This document shows, in pieces, positions 36,715 through 48,131 of a DNA stretch of 64,000 bases (positions within the stretch are counted from its first letter, which is position 1; every line of letters starts with the position of its first letter). The notes under the pieces were generated by a model that had not been told where the DNA came from, made no database searches, and was given only the letters and a program-made list of their open reading frames with translations. This DNA is from Acanthochromis polyacanthus (taxonomy: Eukaryota > Chordata > Actinopteri > Pomacentridae): the NCBI RefSeq assembly GCF_021347895.1, contig NC_067134.1, positions 28,603,407-28,667,406 of the forward strand, read 5' to 3'. Both the position numbers and the translations under genes were made by a program.

Positions 36715-37805
36715 CCAAAATGTACCGCATGTGGCAAGGGATATAAATAAATGAAATTTAATTGCCTTAATCGGTGGGATATCGAGAATTTATGGAGATA
36801 TTTCTAGATCAAGGTACTTTATTAATCCTGAGGTAAATCCCAGCAGTCTGTTGCTCACATCCACACAGACTTCATAAAAACTAATTCATGTAAAATGATA
36901 ATAATTATCTGTAATTAAGCATGGAGCTTTTATGATTGATAAATGTTATAGTAAATGCTTTTAGTTTTTCATTTTCTATTTAAACTCTGAAATTCAGCAA
37001 CCTTTTTTCATCACATCCATCATCATGAAGAACTTTTCAAAGAGCTCTAAGATGTTAGCACGTTACTGAAGGTGTTTGATTAGAATAATATAAACCAAAT
37101 CTATACAATAAAACGGTTTAATTACAGAACCTTAAGGTCTAATGGTTTGTTGATGGTGTTTGAATGGAACTGAATTTAAAAATGTTACTTTAATTTTACG
37201 AATTTTGCTTGGCAGCTTTTATTTTACTCTTCTTTTTTTTTTTAGTTCCTGATTTCTAATGTTTCCATCGTTTGGACCATTTTAAGGCTGATATTGTCTC
37301 ACATGTGACTGTAAACTCTCTATGTCAGACTGTGTAAAAAAGGAGGAACTATCTGTTTCTGTTTCCTGGTACGTCTGAGCCCGGCAGGTAGTCGGATCTG
37401 AAACGTTACATAAAGAAAGGTTGTTTACCAGCTTTAAAAATCTAACTGCATCTCACTGAGACGGCACTCTGCGGTTATGCAACACGGACATTTAGGGCTT
37501 TTTGGGAGAAAATCATAACGAGGGAAGCTCTGGACGAACACATTAAAGATGATTATTTCATCCTTCTGGACCTGCAGCTACAGCGACCATCAGATCTGTT
37601 TCATCAGACGACATGTCAGAGTTCCTGTTCCAGCCTCAGAGCTTCACTTCCTCCGTTCTGCAGCGAGCAGCGGCGTTCTGAGGCTGTCGGGTTCCTGCTG
37701 GTCCTTTCTAAACCTTACTGATGAACACAGATATGAAGATGAAGCATTCTGCAGCGCCGCATACACACATGAAGCTTATATAACTGGTCTGAGTCAGGAA
37801 GCCCC
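36715..37805. other. Non-coding stretch, no gene recognised
   Basis: AT-rich at 36,890-37,260. The open frame at 37,549-37,800 runs into the CA repeat and lacks splice support. Confidence 0.45.
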
Positions 37806-37808
37806 GCC

Positions 37809-37880
<72 letters not shown>

Positions 37881-37893
37881 CTCTCTCTCTGGA
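37806..37893. repeat. (CA)n(CT)n microsatellite
   Basis: About 35 CA units followed by about 7 CT units. Confidence 0.95.
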
Positions 37894-38761
37894 TTACTGA
37901 CTATTTTAAATTATGCTGAGATTATGCTGTCGGTGACATAAGAAGCCGACTGATGGAGCTTCACCGTCTGACCTCCACTGAAGGAAAGTCATCGTTTCCT
38001 GAAACTATCACACGTCTGAAAGCCCAAACCAGGCACCTGAAGGAGTGTTCAGGGAAAATCTGTTCCATAATGTGACATCCAGCTCATTAGATTGTTCCGT
38101 TTGGTGGCAGACGGGCTTCCAGGTATTAAACGGGTCTTTAATGATTGTGAAAGCAGTTTGTTATTGAGGGAGGAAGTCTCTGACCTCAGGGTTTGTTAAC
38201 TTTCTGTCAGCAGGGAAAGTGAGAAGTCGGTAGTGGTTTTATTTTTTTGGCAGACGTTTTTTGCGGAACCGTATCTTGTTTCCAGAGAGACGACTGAATC
38301 AGGTAGAAGCAGGTAGTTCTGATCTAGCAGGAAGTGGAGCAGCAAGAAGTGGATAGACAGGATAAAATACATCCGTTTTATTCTACAGAAGCAAAGAACG
38401 TGTTGTTTTAGTAGATTTAGATTGGTAGAGTCATGTTTCACACAGACAGGTAGCCACAATATCAAAGCTAGAAAAAAGCTGAGGAACACTGTGGCTACAA
38501 CCATCTCTGAAACTACAAATAAACACTTTGATGACCATCAGAAATGCTTCTCTCCGTACGAATATAACAGGACAGTACTGCAGTACGTTCTAACCCTGAA
38601 CAGAAGTTACAGATGCTTCTGTAACTTAAACTGGAATAATCTGATGAGCCTCATCAACTAATAAATAAAAAAGCAAAACTACAGCAACCATTCTTATGAC
38701 AGTAAATATTCGGACTCATGTGCTGGTATATGGTAGTCTGGGTTCAAAATGACTAAAACAT
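37894..38761. other. Non-coding stretch, no gene recognised
   Basis: Nothing recognised. Confidence 0.5.
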
Positions 38762-38835
38762 TGTTCTACCACCGTGCTTTAACCATGATGCTGCCTCCAC
38801 CGTGCTTCACTGTGGGGATGACGTCCATGTGTTAT
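38762..38835 (-). pseudogene. Tc1-like transposase fragment
   Basis: The minus strand encodes VIPTVKHGGGSIMV, a hallmark phrase of Tc1-like transposases. The frame is lost on both sides within a few dozen bases. Confidence 0.75.
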
Positions 38836-40860
38836 CTTATTTTGTAGATATTGTCCTACCACAGTGTGAATAATGGCTTCAGCACTACCTCCCATATAAA
38901 CACTGCTACTGGATAATTCTACCAGTTCTCCTGCACGGCGCTGGTTCAGCTGGTCCGTGTCATTATCGTCATGTTGTCCAGTTAGAAGGCCACCGTGGGG
39001 AGCTCCTACCTGACCAGCTTTCATCTCCCCTGAGTGATCCGTTAGCTTTCCTACATCCAGGGCGGTTGTTGAACTGAGAGCTGACATGTTTTACTGAACG
39101 TTAATTGAAGTATTCTGAACTCCTGTGGTGGAACACATCTGTCATATCTGATAGCAGCACTCGGGTTCATGTCCCATGTGGCTTTGCAGTGCCTTCCTGC
39201 CTGTTAATAGGAGCAGCAAAGAGCGCTAACAGACGCAGGTGTAGCCTGACGGTAACCACAGCAGAGCAGCTGCTAGAGTTCCTGCTGCAGCGTTTCAATG
39301 GAAGAAAGAACACTGAATGCATCACGCTGCTCCCTAAACACAAATAAAACCCGTATGACTAAAAAAAAGATCAGGAGAATACAAAAAAGAGAAATCTAAA
39401 TGTGAAGATTTCCTCCAAAGATCTACTGAATCTATTAAAAGATACAAAATACATGCATGCCCTGTTTAAAAACTGTACATTTGGTGCAAATATTCCAACT
39501 ATGAACTTCAGAAACACCTCTGGATGTCTGTGCTGTTAATGTCATACTGTTAGCACACAGAGCAGCAGGCTCTACATAAAGAACCGCTGCTTCTGGAAGT
39601 AAAACAGGATTACGTGCAGTTTTTCTTGGACTTAGCGTGCTTCCATATGCTGAAATAATTTGGTTGTGTTTCCTTCTTCCCCTGCAGTATCCTGGCTCCA
39701 TCCTTTGCAGTGTTGTGTTTACTGACGCCAAACTGAGCCCACACAGCCTCTATTTGATGTTCCAGCTCCTCCTGGCCTGCATCGTGTCTGCCTGTGTTTC
39801 TCCAACATTAAGCTGATATTTCTGTCCCTGCTTCACCTGTCGCAGCCGAGGACGATCGATTAAAGCTGTGAGGAGCTGCAGCTGCATGAGAGCGTGGGCG
39901 GACGTGGGCGTCTGCATGAACACACTAAACGGTTTTACTGTTGGGGAGGTTTAAACAGTCAAAGAACCAATGATGGAACATATCGACAGGAGAACTACTG
40001 AGCTGCTCTGAAAGCCAAAAGCCACTGATCGATTGATTTATCTGATTAATTACTCCACATGCAGGATGCAGCAGATAGGCTGCTTTAGGTCAGTCATTAT
40101 GGGATAGGTCTGGAGCATTACCACCTGAAACGCCATCAAAATGGGCACACACAAACTGATAACACAGCTATTTAAACCCTGCCAATTTAAGGCAGGTCGG
40201 ACTAACTTAGAAGATACCACAAGCTTAAAAAATAACAACAGGACTGGTTCTGATTAACTGGTCCTACTTTGACGAGCTCTGAACAACAAAGCAGCAGCGT
40301 GACTGGTGAACAAAAACATCGGCCTAGAACAATGTTTGCTGCTACGCTGTTCTCCATCTCTGTATCCTTCCAGATCTCCCTCTTCTTCTAGGTCTGATGT
40401 TTCTGTGACGCTCCACAGGCCTGTTGTGTATCGGTCTACTCCTGCATTTACACCTAGAATACTGCCAATAATTTCTACCACAGCCTCCAGAATTGAACCA
40501 GGAAAGAGGTAGAAAACAGTAAAACAACTAAAATGCCCCCAATCACTGAGATGCAGATTCATAAAGGACTAGTTTTATCACAGGACGTAGTGTTTGGTAA
40601 AATATGGTCGATAATTTACAGTACAGAGGCCAGAGAAAGTCTTCACCCATCATCTGCTGCTTTCTGCTCCATACATTCACACTGAACTGGATAAAAGACT
40701 TCTGTTTACTCTTTAGCATGGAATATGTTGCAGAAAAACTGGAAATTAACCACGTTTATATCATTGAGCGCTTTTAAATCCAAACTGTGACTCCATAACA
40801 TGCACTTGTTTTTCATAACCTGCTTGTAAATTTTTTTTATTTGTTTTTTCTGGTGTAATT
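38836..40860. other. Non-coding stretch with two unexplained open frames
   Basis: Open frames at 39,105-39,347 (plus, ending AEQLLEFLLQRFNGRKN...) and 40,254-40,562 (minus, LEAVVEIIGSILG...) have somewhat protein-like composition. They have no splice context, family match or codon bias that I can defend. Confidence 0.35.
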
Positions 40861-41420
40861 AGCAGATGTTAGCTCTGATGCTAGCAGATGTTAGCTCTGA
40901 TGCTAGCAGATGTTAGCTCTGGTGTACTTAGTATATGTTAGCTCTGATGCTAGCAGATGTTAGCTCTGGTGTATTTAGCAGATGTTAGCTCTGATGCTAG
41001 CAGATGTTAGCTCTGGTGTATTTAGCAGATGTTAGCTATGATGCTAGCAGATGTTAGCTCTGGTGTACTTAGCAGATGCTAGCTCTGATGCTAGCAGATG
41101 TTAGCTCTGGTGTATTTAGCAGATGTTAGCTCTGATGCTAGCAGATGTTAGCTCTGGTGTACTTAGCAGATGTTAGCTCTGATGCTAGCAGATGTTAGCT
41201 CTGATGCTAGCAGACGTTAGCTCTGATGCTAGCAGACGTTAGCTCTGATGCTAGCAGATGTAAGCTCTGATGCTAGCAGACGTTAGCTCTGATGCTAGCA
41301 GACGTTAGCTCTGATGCTAGCAGATGTTAGCTCTGATGCTAGCAGACGTTAGCTCTGATGCTAGCAGACGTTAGCTCTGATGCTAGCAGATGTTAGCTCT
41401 GATGCTAGCAGATGTTAGCT
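40861..41420. repeat. 22-bp minisatellite with 25-26-bp variant units
   Basis: The basic unit is AGCAGATGTTAGCTCTGATGCT. In the first half (to about 41,165) it mostly alternates with longer units ending CTCTGGTGTATTTAG or CTCTGGTGTACTTAG. In the second half only the short unit recurs, with ATGTT/ACGTT variants. About 24 units. Confidence 0.95.
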
Positions 41421-43869
41421 GCATTAAGGGGACCAACACTCTGATGAATATCCAACAGAGGCCGGTGGTAAAACATCGTCTCCAGCTGGTGTTGGGTTTC
41501 CTAATAAATAATTCAGTCTGGTTATTCACCGTTATCTGTGGATTTATCTCAGGGTTTGTGGGAACAATAACTGATCCAGGGTCAGGTCCTGTTTATGAGC
41601 ACAACTACAATCAGATTAGAGAAACGCCAACAGTTGGGACGATATTTCATCTACTGCCCCAACGCAGAGGGTTTAATGTAGGAGAGTCCTGAGGTGAAAT
41701 CTGCTTTATAAAACATCCTTCTGACTTCACTTCCCTCCTAAATATGTGGCAGGAATCCACCAGAGAGCCCTTCAGGTTCTGGCCTGGTCTGGAAATGTTG
41801 CCTGCTGCCAATGAAGGAGAAACCAAACTACACAACATCCAGAATCCTTCCAGACATCTCTGATCTGGCCAAGACAAGCTGCAGATCAATAATACATATA
41901 TACACACATACATATGCATATATATACAATAAACTCCTCCAACGCCTCCACACCTCACTGAGTTCCTCGTCAGATCCGTCCTGATCTTCAGAAACAGCAG
42001 GACTTTAATCCTCCAACTAGCTTTTGGAGCTCTGGCTACACATCATGACAGATCCTTCATTCAGGAACCACAACTTGATTTAAGTGTAAAAGTCTGGACT
42101 TGTGGTTGTTGGATGTTTAGACAGACAGACTGAAGACCAACCACAGACTGTACGTACAGATCCACCAGTTTGTGTCTGACAGCTTCAGGACACTGAAGCA
42201 GATTTTAAACCAGCAAATGAGACCATAAACTGAACAGTAAAACGTCTAGTGGAGGAATAAATCACATAAGAAGTCTGCTCATCTCCTCATAGACTTCAAT
42301 ACAATCAGAGGGGTGAAAAACTAGATGAAAAAACTACTCAGATGGGTTTGTTTTATTAAATGTTTACTGACATACTTCAAGCTAGTTTGTAAATCAGGAG
42401 GTTCAGTTTAATCAAAGACAAAATGTTGCACAGTTACTGGACTCTTTCTAATGAAAGCTCCACATTTTTTGTTCATTTTCTCATTTTCTTTTCCGTTTCA
42501 GCCTCTCTCATCAGCAAACCAACAGTTCTCCACCAACACATTAAATTCTGATCCATATGAAACTAATTAGAGCTGGATTGTGTAAGGTCACCATGTAGAC
42601 TGCAGAAAAATCTAATATGACACCAGCAGTAAAAGTGGGTGTCTGCTGCACATGTTCTCACTAAGCATTTGGTAAATACCAGTTTCTGTGGTTTTTGTGC
42701 ATATTTGTTCTACATCTGGTCCAGGAGTCAGTGAACGCACCACGAGAACATAAACCAAAACAAAGACCGCTCTGAAGCATCCAAACCAAGAAACATTTCT
42801 GAAGCATGGACAGCAGCTTCAGTCTCCAGCTGATGTTCATCCCTGATGAGGAAAAACTCTCAGATAGACGACAATCTGAGCTCTGATCACTGTGGACAGA
42901 AACATAGCAGTGACTTATAAAGACTCTGTGGGACGTGGACGACAGAACGAGCTGCAGTTTCTTTCTGAATAACCTAACAAACAGCAGGACGTGTTCGTCC
43001 ACCACATGTGTCCCTCTGTAAACACGCCCAGGTAGGAACCAAAGAGCCCAGCGGGTCGTAAATGTGGCTCATAAAAGCTCCTCAGTGTTAACCATCTAAA
43101 CACACATATGAAATACAGCAGCTGCTGCAGCAGATAATGGAATCATTTATGACAGATCAGCTGTGCAGAGGTGAAACACAATCTAATAAGCAGCATGAAT
43201 GAATGTGGAAAAGCTTCAGGAAGCTCCGACTGCCTGTATGTTTGCAGTGTTCCTATTAGAGTTTATTTACAGCAAAATACGAGGTTTACTGTTGAATTTT
43301 AGATCTTTAGAATGAATAAACTGAACTGAATAAATAAGCCTCTTTTATATTTATGATGAGAACAGAGAATTGTGTTTACTATTTAAAAGTGCATTTAGCT
43401 CTAAAACACAGCAGACAATGCAGGATAAATTACATTTTTATGCACTGGAACATTTATTAAAAGGCAGCAATGACTGGAGAATTGTAGTCTACTAAATATG
43501 ATTTAAAAAATTTAACATCATGTAAGAAATATATAATAAACGTCCTGTTAGCAATAATATTCTCATCTGTCTAAATCAAGTCTCAAGTACTTTGTGAATT
43601 CACACTATCGGTTGAACAGCAGCCTGCTGGCAAAGACTTGTCAGATTTTAACGATTTTTTTTAGAACTTGTCTGTATTTTACGTGTGAATGAAGAACTTC
43701 TGCTTCTCTGAGTCAGGAAGTGATTGATGAATGATAGAAATGAGTTTTAAAAGGTTCATTTAAAGCTTGTCTCCTCTCATATGAGCCACAGGAACACAAA
43801 CATCAGCTGCAGAGTTTCAGGTAGAACAGGTTGACATTCCAGCTGCTGCAGTGTCTCAGTGAGTCCTAC
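41421..43869. other. Non-coding stretch, no exon proved
   Basis: 42,222-42,312 is the partner of the dispersed repeat at 31.2 kb. An acceptor-like TTTCTGTCCACAG ending near 42,882 on the minus strand, followed by an open Ser-rich frame, could be a further exon of the 44-kb gene, but nothing confirms it. Confidence 0.4.
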
Positions 43870-43943
43870 CTGTAGGACACCTGCTTCCTTAAGGTCAGCT
43901 GGAGGAACTCTGCCTCCATCTGGGACAGCTGACCCTCCTTCTC
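43870..43943 (-). CDS. Second coding exon of the unrecognised minus-strand gene at 44 kb
   Basis: On the minus strand: acceptor CTGTTTCAG, 74 bp of open frame EKEGQLSQMEAEFLQLTLRK followed by QVSY, then donor ACAG|GTAGGA. It joins in phase to exon 1 (phase 0) and ends in phase 2. The heptad-like spacing of Leu/Met residues suggests a short coiled coil. Codons are dominated by GAG, CTG and CAG. Confidence 0.65.
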
Positions 43944-44047
43944 CTGAAACAGACCATAATATTAATGCTGACAGAGTGGATGGAGGGTCGGGGATATATT
44001 CCAGCCGTTATTCCCAGATGAAGCCCTCAGGTGGGGCGCTAACTCAC

Positions 44048-44164
44048 CTGACATCCTCCGGGCTCCAGCGGGCTCTCGGCGCTCCGCTCCTCCGTGAACA
44101 CGTCCTCCTCCTCGGCCACGTCCTCCAGCGCAGGCCGCTCCACCGCCGGAGGATCCTTCATCAT
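44048..44164 (-). CDS. First coding exon of an unrecognised minus-strand gene
   Basis: Tandem ATG codons at 44,164-44,159 start a 39-codon frame: MMKDPPAVERPALEDVAEE and onward, acidic and rich in Glu, Pro and Asp, ending EPGGCQ. The donor CAG|GTGAGT follows at 44,047. GC content is well above the surroundings, as expected of a 5' exon near a promoter. Together with exon 2 it gives a protein that begins with an acidic disordered segment and then a coiled coil. I do not recognise the family. If the exons at 24.5 kb and 5 kb belong to it, the gene spans at least 39 kb, with several minisatellites in its introns. Confidence 0.65.
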
Positions 44165-44500
44165 CCCTGCGGTGTCTCTGTCTGCTCCTCTCCGCTGGAA
44201 ACAGAATCAGTGGAGCCTGGAGAGCTTGTGCTTTATTTCCAGGCGGGTCGGGTCTGCTCCATGATCCGGGTTCTGGGTCCTCCTGTTTGGATCAGAGCAG
44301 CTGCTGGTCGCTCCTGGAGCTCTGGACGGGAATGAAAAGTTGTGGGCGGTAGGTGTTGCAGGAAATCAGCTGTGAGCTTCTCCTCCTCCTCCTCCTCCTC
44401 CTCCTCCAAACTCCTGCCTCCATCCCATTGGTCGTCCTGCCGCTCTGGTCCCGCCCTTCTCAGACTGACGGCCTCTCCGTCCAATCAGCTGCTGAGTCCC
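44165..44500 (-). promoter_or_regulatory. Probable promoter/5' UTR region of the 44-kb gene
   Basis: GC-rich compared with flanks, immediately upstream of the tandem ATG. It contains a (TCC)n run at 44,381-44,410. No TATA box is evident. The position of the transcription start cannot be read from sequence. Confidence 0.35.
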
Positions 44501-44767
44501 GGATTAGACGGGATTTATCTGACAGATCCTTTACTACCACAGACAATAAATTCATGTGCTGGATGGAAGCCTGCTGGTAATCCTGCTTCCTCCTCCATCT
44601 GCAGAGAAAAATGTTATTAATATAATCACAGCTTTACCTTAACAGCCTTTATTTATGTTTAATATCATCACAAGTTTACATTTAGTCTTTATTTATGGAT
44701 TTTCTGTTATAATCTTGTCTTTACAGACGCCATCACTGGATGTTCTTCACTTTGTGTCCTAGTTTGC

Positions 44768-45235
44768 TCTTTACCTTCACCCCAACCAGTCAAGTGACAC
44801 GCCCGCCCTACCTGGACCTGGTTCTGCTGGAGATTTGTACTTTTTTTGTCCTTCTCTGATAAGGGGAATGTTTTTTTCCCCCCAGTATTGTTGCCAGCTG
44901 CTAGTTAAAGTGAATCCAAAATGACTCCAGTTAAATATTGACAACAAAGTGTGAGGTCTTTATTTCTGAGTTTTCTTTTTGAATCTCAGAGTTTCCGTCT
45001 CACTAACTTCATGTCTTCTGGATCTGGACATTTCTGATGAGCAGCTACTGGCTTCACTGACCTCCAAAGTGTTTATTATTATTATTATTTAGCATATTTT
45101 ACCCTCAACCCGACCAGGTGAGGCAGATTTCCACCCTACCTACACCTGGTTCAGACAAAGGATTTTTTTGTTTCTGTCTTTGGATTTGTTGGGTTTTTTT
45201 TCCTCATCTGGTCTGGGAACACCTCAGGAGGAACT
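44768..45235. repeat. Two fragments of a common teleost dispersed repeat
   Basis: CCCAACCAGTCAAGTGACAC...CTGGTTCTGCTGGAG at 44,780-44,835 and AACCCGACCAGGTGAGGCAG...CACCTGGTTC at 45,105-45,153 resemble each other and 52,325-52,443. The phrase is frequent in fish genomes. The class is uncertain. Confidence 0.5.
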
Positions 45236-45608
45236 AGAAAACCCAGTGAATGTCTGGAATGATCTGCTTTTCTGCTGCCACAACAACCTGAAACTGGATG
45301 AGCAGAAGGAAACAGAAAGATGGACGGACATTTATCACCACTCAGTATCCTAACAGCGGTTCCTACTGCTGGTCTGCCTAAAATAACAGCAGTTATATAA
45401 GGACACATGCAGACGAGAGTGGGCAGCATTCAAACCCCGTTTTACTGCAAAGGAGGCAGAGAGGAAGCTGGAGGATGGAGGATGGAGGATCTATGGATCT
45501 GATCGGCAGTGTGGGAGTTCAGAGGGATGGCTGAGATGAATAAACCAGGCAGGAGGACGAGTGGAGCTGAAGATGCTGCAGACACCATGGAGCTGCTGGT
45601 GATGGACG

Positions 45609-45700
45609 CCTGGTCCATGTCAGGAGGATCTGGTCCATGTCAGGAGGATCTGGTCCATGTCAGGAGGATCTGGTCCATGTCAGGAGGATCTGGTCCATCT
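45609..45700. repeat. 20-bp minisatellite, 4-5 copies
   Basis: The unit is TGGTCCATGTCAGGAGGATC, four identical copies plus a partial. It abuts the MITE that follows. Confidence 0.9.
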
Positions 45701-46032
45701 ACACCACTGTTCTAAAGTCTGGGTTCATCCAGATAAACTCCCACTTTTAACATAACTGCACAAGGGTTTTCTAATCATCAATGAGCCTTTCAGCAGCATT
45801 AGCTAACACAATGTAGCATTAGAACACAGGAGTGATGGTTGCTGGAAATGTTCCTCTGTACCCCTATGGAGATATTACATTAAACATTTACAGCTAGAAT
45901 AATCATTTACCACATTAACTATGTCTACACTGGATTTATCATTCATTTAATGTCATCTTCATTGGATAAAAAACAATTTTCTTTCAACAATAAGAACATT
46001 ACTCAGTGAGCCCAGACTTTTCAGCAGCAGTG
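45701..46032 (-). mobile_element. Tc1/mariner-type MITE, copy F
   Basis: Full-length minus-orientation copy of the family at 72-429, with inverted ends CACTGTTCTAAAGTCTGGG and its counterpart near 46,010-46,032. Confidence 0.85.
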
Positions 46033-46738
46033 TTTATACATTAGGTGGTATCTGTTAGATCAGAAAGTCTTTTCTGTCACAATTTGTGCAGTTTGATTTG
46101 TCTACACGTGCACTATTACCATTGTAGGTAGCAGAGTCTGGAAAAGTCTCTCTGAGTACAGAAAAAGGTCTGCTCAGACATTCGGAGACTTTGGTAGGTG
46201 ACAAAATTTACTGAAACTCTCAGAAAGAATCAGACAAACTTAGCAGGTTTTACAGCCCAGTGGGGATCCTGATGGATGCAAAGGTCAACATGCAGAGAAA
46301 ACATGCAGAGCAGCAGGATCCTGGATGTTTAGCAGCTCAAACATCTGCTGCTTCCTGGATAAACTGCTGCAGTCAATCAAACAGGGACAAGAAACACCGA
46401 GGAGGGAAACTAAAGAGACCGTGGGAATGAGAGGAGAAACTCTGACAGACTGTTACAGCAGATTCCTGAAAAATAACCTTTAAAAACTCTGATGCAACAC
46501 ATCAGTTCATGACAGAATCAACAACATGCAGTGCTGTTGTTCAGACTCCAGCCTGTTAAAATATCTGCACATGAGCGCCGTCTACAAGTCTGAACATGGA
46601 CTCTAAAACCACACATTCAGTTGATCTGAGATGAACCGCTTTGGGCTCAGAGTTTCACTGACTTCTGCTGGAATCCACCGTTTTAGCACATCCATGTCTG
46701 ATATCTGTGTCTTTTAAACCTCGTGTCGTCCTGCAGGT
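46033..46738. other. Non-coding stretch, no gene recognised
   Basis: Nothing recognised. Confidence 0.5.
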
Positions 46739-47185
46739 CAAACTGATCCGTTCTAAAGTTTGAAAATGTGGAAAAAAATAAATTTTCACAGTGAAACTTC
46801 TGATGTCCACATTTTCTACATTTTTGGGAAATTGTTGAATTTTTTTTGGTGCAAAAAAATGTTATGTTTCTTTAAGAACAGTCACATAAAAATCAACCAA
46901 AATCCATCGAATTTCACTGGATTTTGGTTGATTTTTATGTGAATGTTCTTAAAGAAAATATGAGAAGTTTTACTGATATATATGGAATCACTTTAGAGTT
47001 TTTAGGATTTTTTGGGAAGATTTTTACTCATTTTCTGAAAATATTTACAAGAATTTTCTTGCCAAATTTTGGGGATTTTTTTTTAAAAAAAATAAAACTT
47101 TTCAGGAAAATTTTGAAAGAATTACTGGAATTTTCTTCCTGAAGGTTTTGCAAATTTTCTGAAATTTGGGGATTTTTTTCAGGCA
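46739..47185. repeat. AT-rich fold-back repeat, copy 2, with 40-bp hairpin
   Basis: Arms 46,867-46,906 and 46,918-46,957 pair at 39 of 40 positions around an 11-base loop (core CATAAAAATCAACCAAAATC). The surrounding AT-rich sequence repeats GAATTTT/AAAATTT themes. It is homologous to 26.08-26.28 kb. Confidence 0.85.
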
Positions 47186-47844
47186 AGGAAACAATATTTT
47201 TTGTTGCCTGTAAATGAGGACAACAGGAGGCTTAAATGATCTATGATGGAGGCTCAGCTGTGGCTTTAGTTTCACTGTGGATCAGATTATCAGAGACTGA
47301 AGGGATGAAACTGACTAACTTTTCAACCAGTTCCTGTGAAGTGGTGGTGAAAGTTTTCTCCGTTTTCTGTCCAACAGCAGCGACATGCTCACGTCCTGGA
47401 TGCCAAACAGTGATTCAGACGTGACTCTTTCAGCAGCACAGAGATCCAAAGAGGACCAGCTGCCTGGTGAAAGGAGAAAATCTGAGTTTTAGAAGGTTTT
47501 CCTCTGATGAACATCCATAGGAGAGAGCATGGAGAAAACGATTCAAAACAGAATGAATCCATGTTCAGAAGCTGCTCTCTGTTCACATCCTGCTGCTCAT
47601 GTACTTCTAGCTGGAAGATTATTTTCCATCATATCTGATCATTTATTCCATTTAGAAGAGCTGCTTACTTACATCTGGTGTTCCTCAGTGATCCCTGAAG
47701 TCGTCTTGCTGCTGTTCCTAACAAGGTTTTCCTCTTTTATGCTGTTTTTTTCTGTTATTAAATCCATTTTCTGAACTATCCCTCTCTGTGGGGGGTCTCA
47801 GTTTGAGGTTTTTACTCCTATGATGAACAAATCAAACAGATCTC
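47186..47844. other. Non-coding stretch, no gene recognised
   Basis: Nothing convincing. Confidence 0.5.
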
Positions 47845-48012
47845 TGTGTAGGTTCTCATTCATCAGGTCATGGTTATCCTAGTTTAAATCAATCCACTGG
47901 ACTTAAGGTCCTTGAAGACGTTTCACCTCTCATCCAACAGGCTTCTTCAGTTCTGGTGGTGGTTGGTGTTACCTCAGCTTTTAAACCTCTGTGAGGTGTG
48001 TCCAGGGCTGTT
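47845..48012. mobile_element. Retroelement-derived fragment (Penelope/LINE-like)
   Basis: CTTGAAGACGTTTCACCTCT followed by CATCCAACAGGCTTCTTCAG is a phrase found very widely in fish retroelement copies. The assignment to Penelope-like elements is from memory and tentative. It directly precedes the 45-bp array. Confidence 0.5.
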
Positions 48013-48131
48013 ATTCCAACGACCGATACCAAAACTCATCCAGTCCTGCTGTGACAGCGGAGAACACTGATGAAATAAAACCTGATAAAAGTGTGAGTCC
48101 TTGAAGCTCTGAGGCTCTGAATGAGGCGTCC

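Noticed and set aside
37549..37941. 130-codon plus frame ending in the CA repeat
   Set aside because: One third is CA-repeat translation. The remainder lacks splice sites and recognisable domains.
39105..39347. Plus frame ending AEQLLEFLLQRFNGRKN as a possible conserved domain
   Set aside because: Resemblance to S4-like domains is too vague. There is no acceptor, partner exon or neighbour to support it.
40254..40562. Minus frame LEAVVEIIGSILG... as a possible captured gene
   Set aside because: Composition is protein-like, but I find no splice sites, codon bias or family match that I can defend.
44233..44484. Minus frame upstream of the 44-kb gene's ATG
   Set aside because: It is GC-rich promoter/5' UTR sequence with a TCC run. 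It ends before the tandem ATG and is not joined to it in frame.
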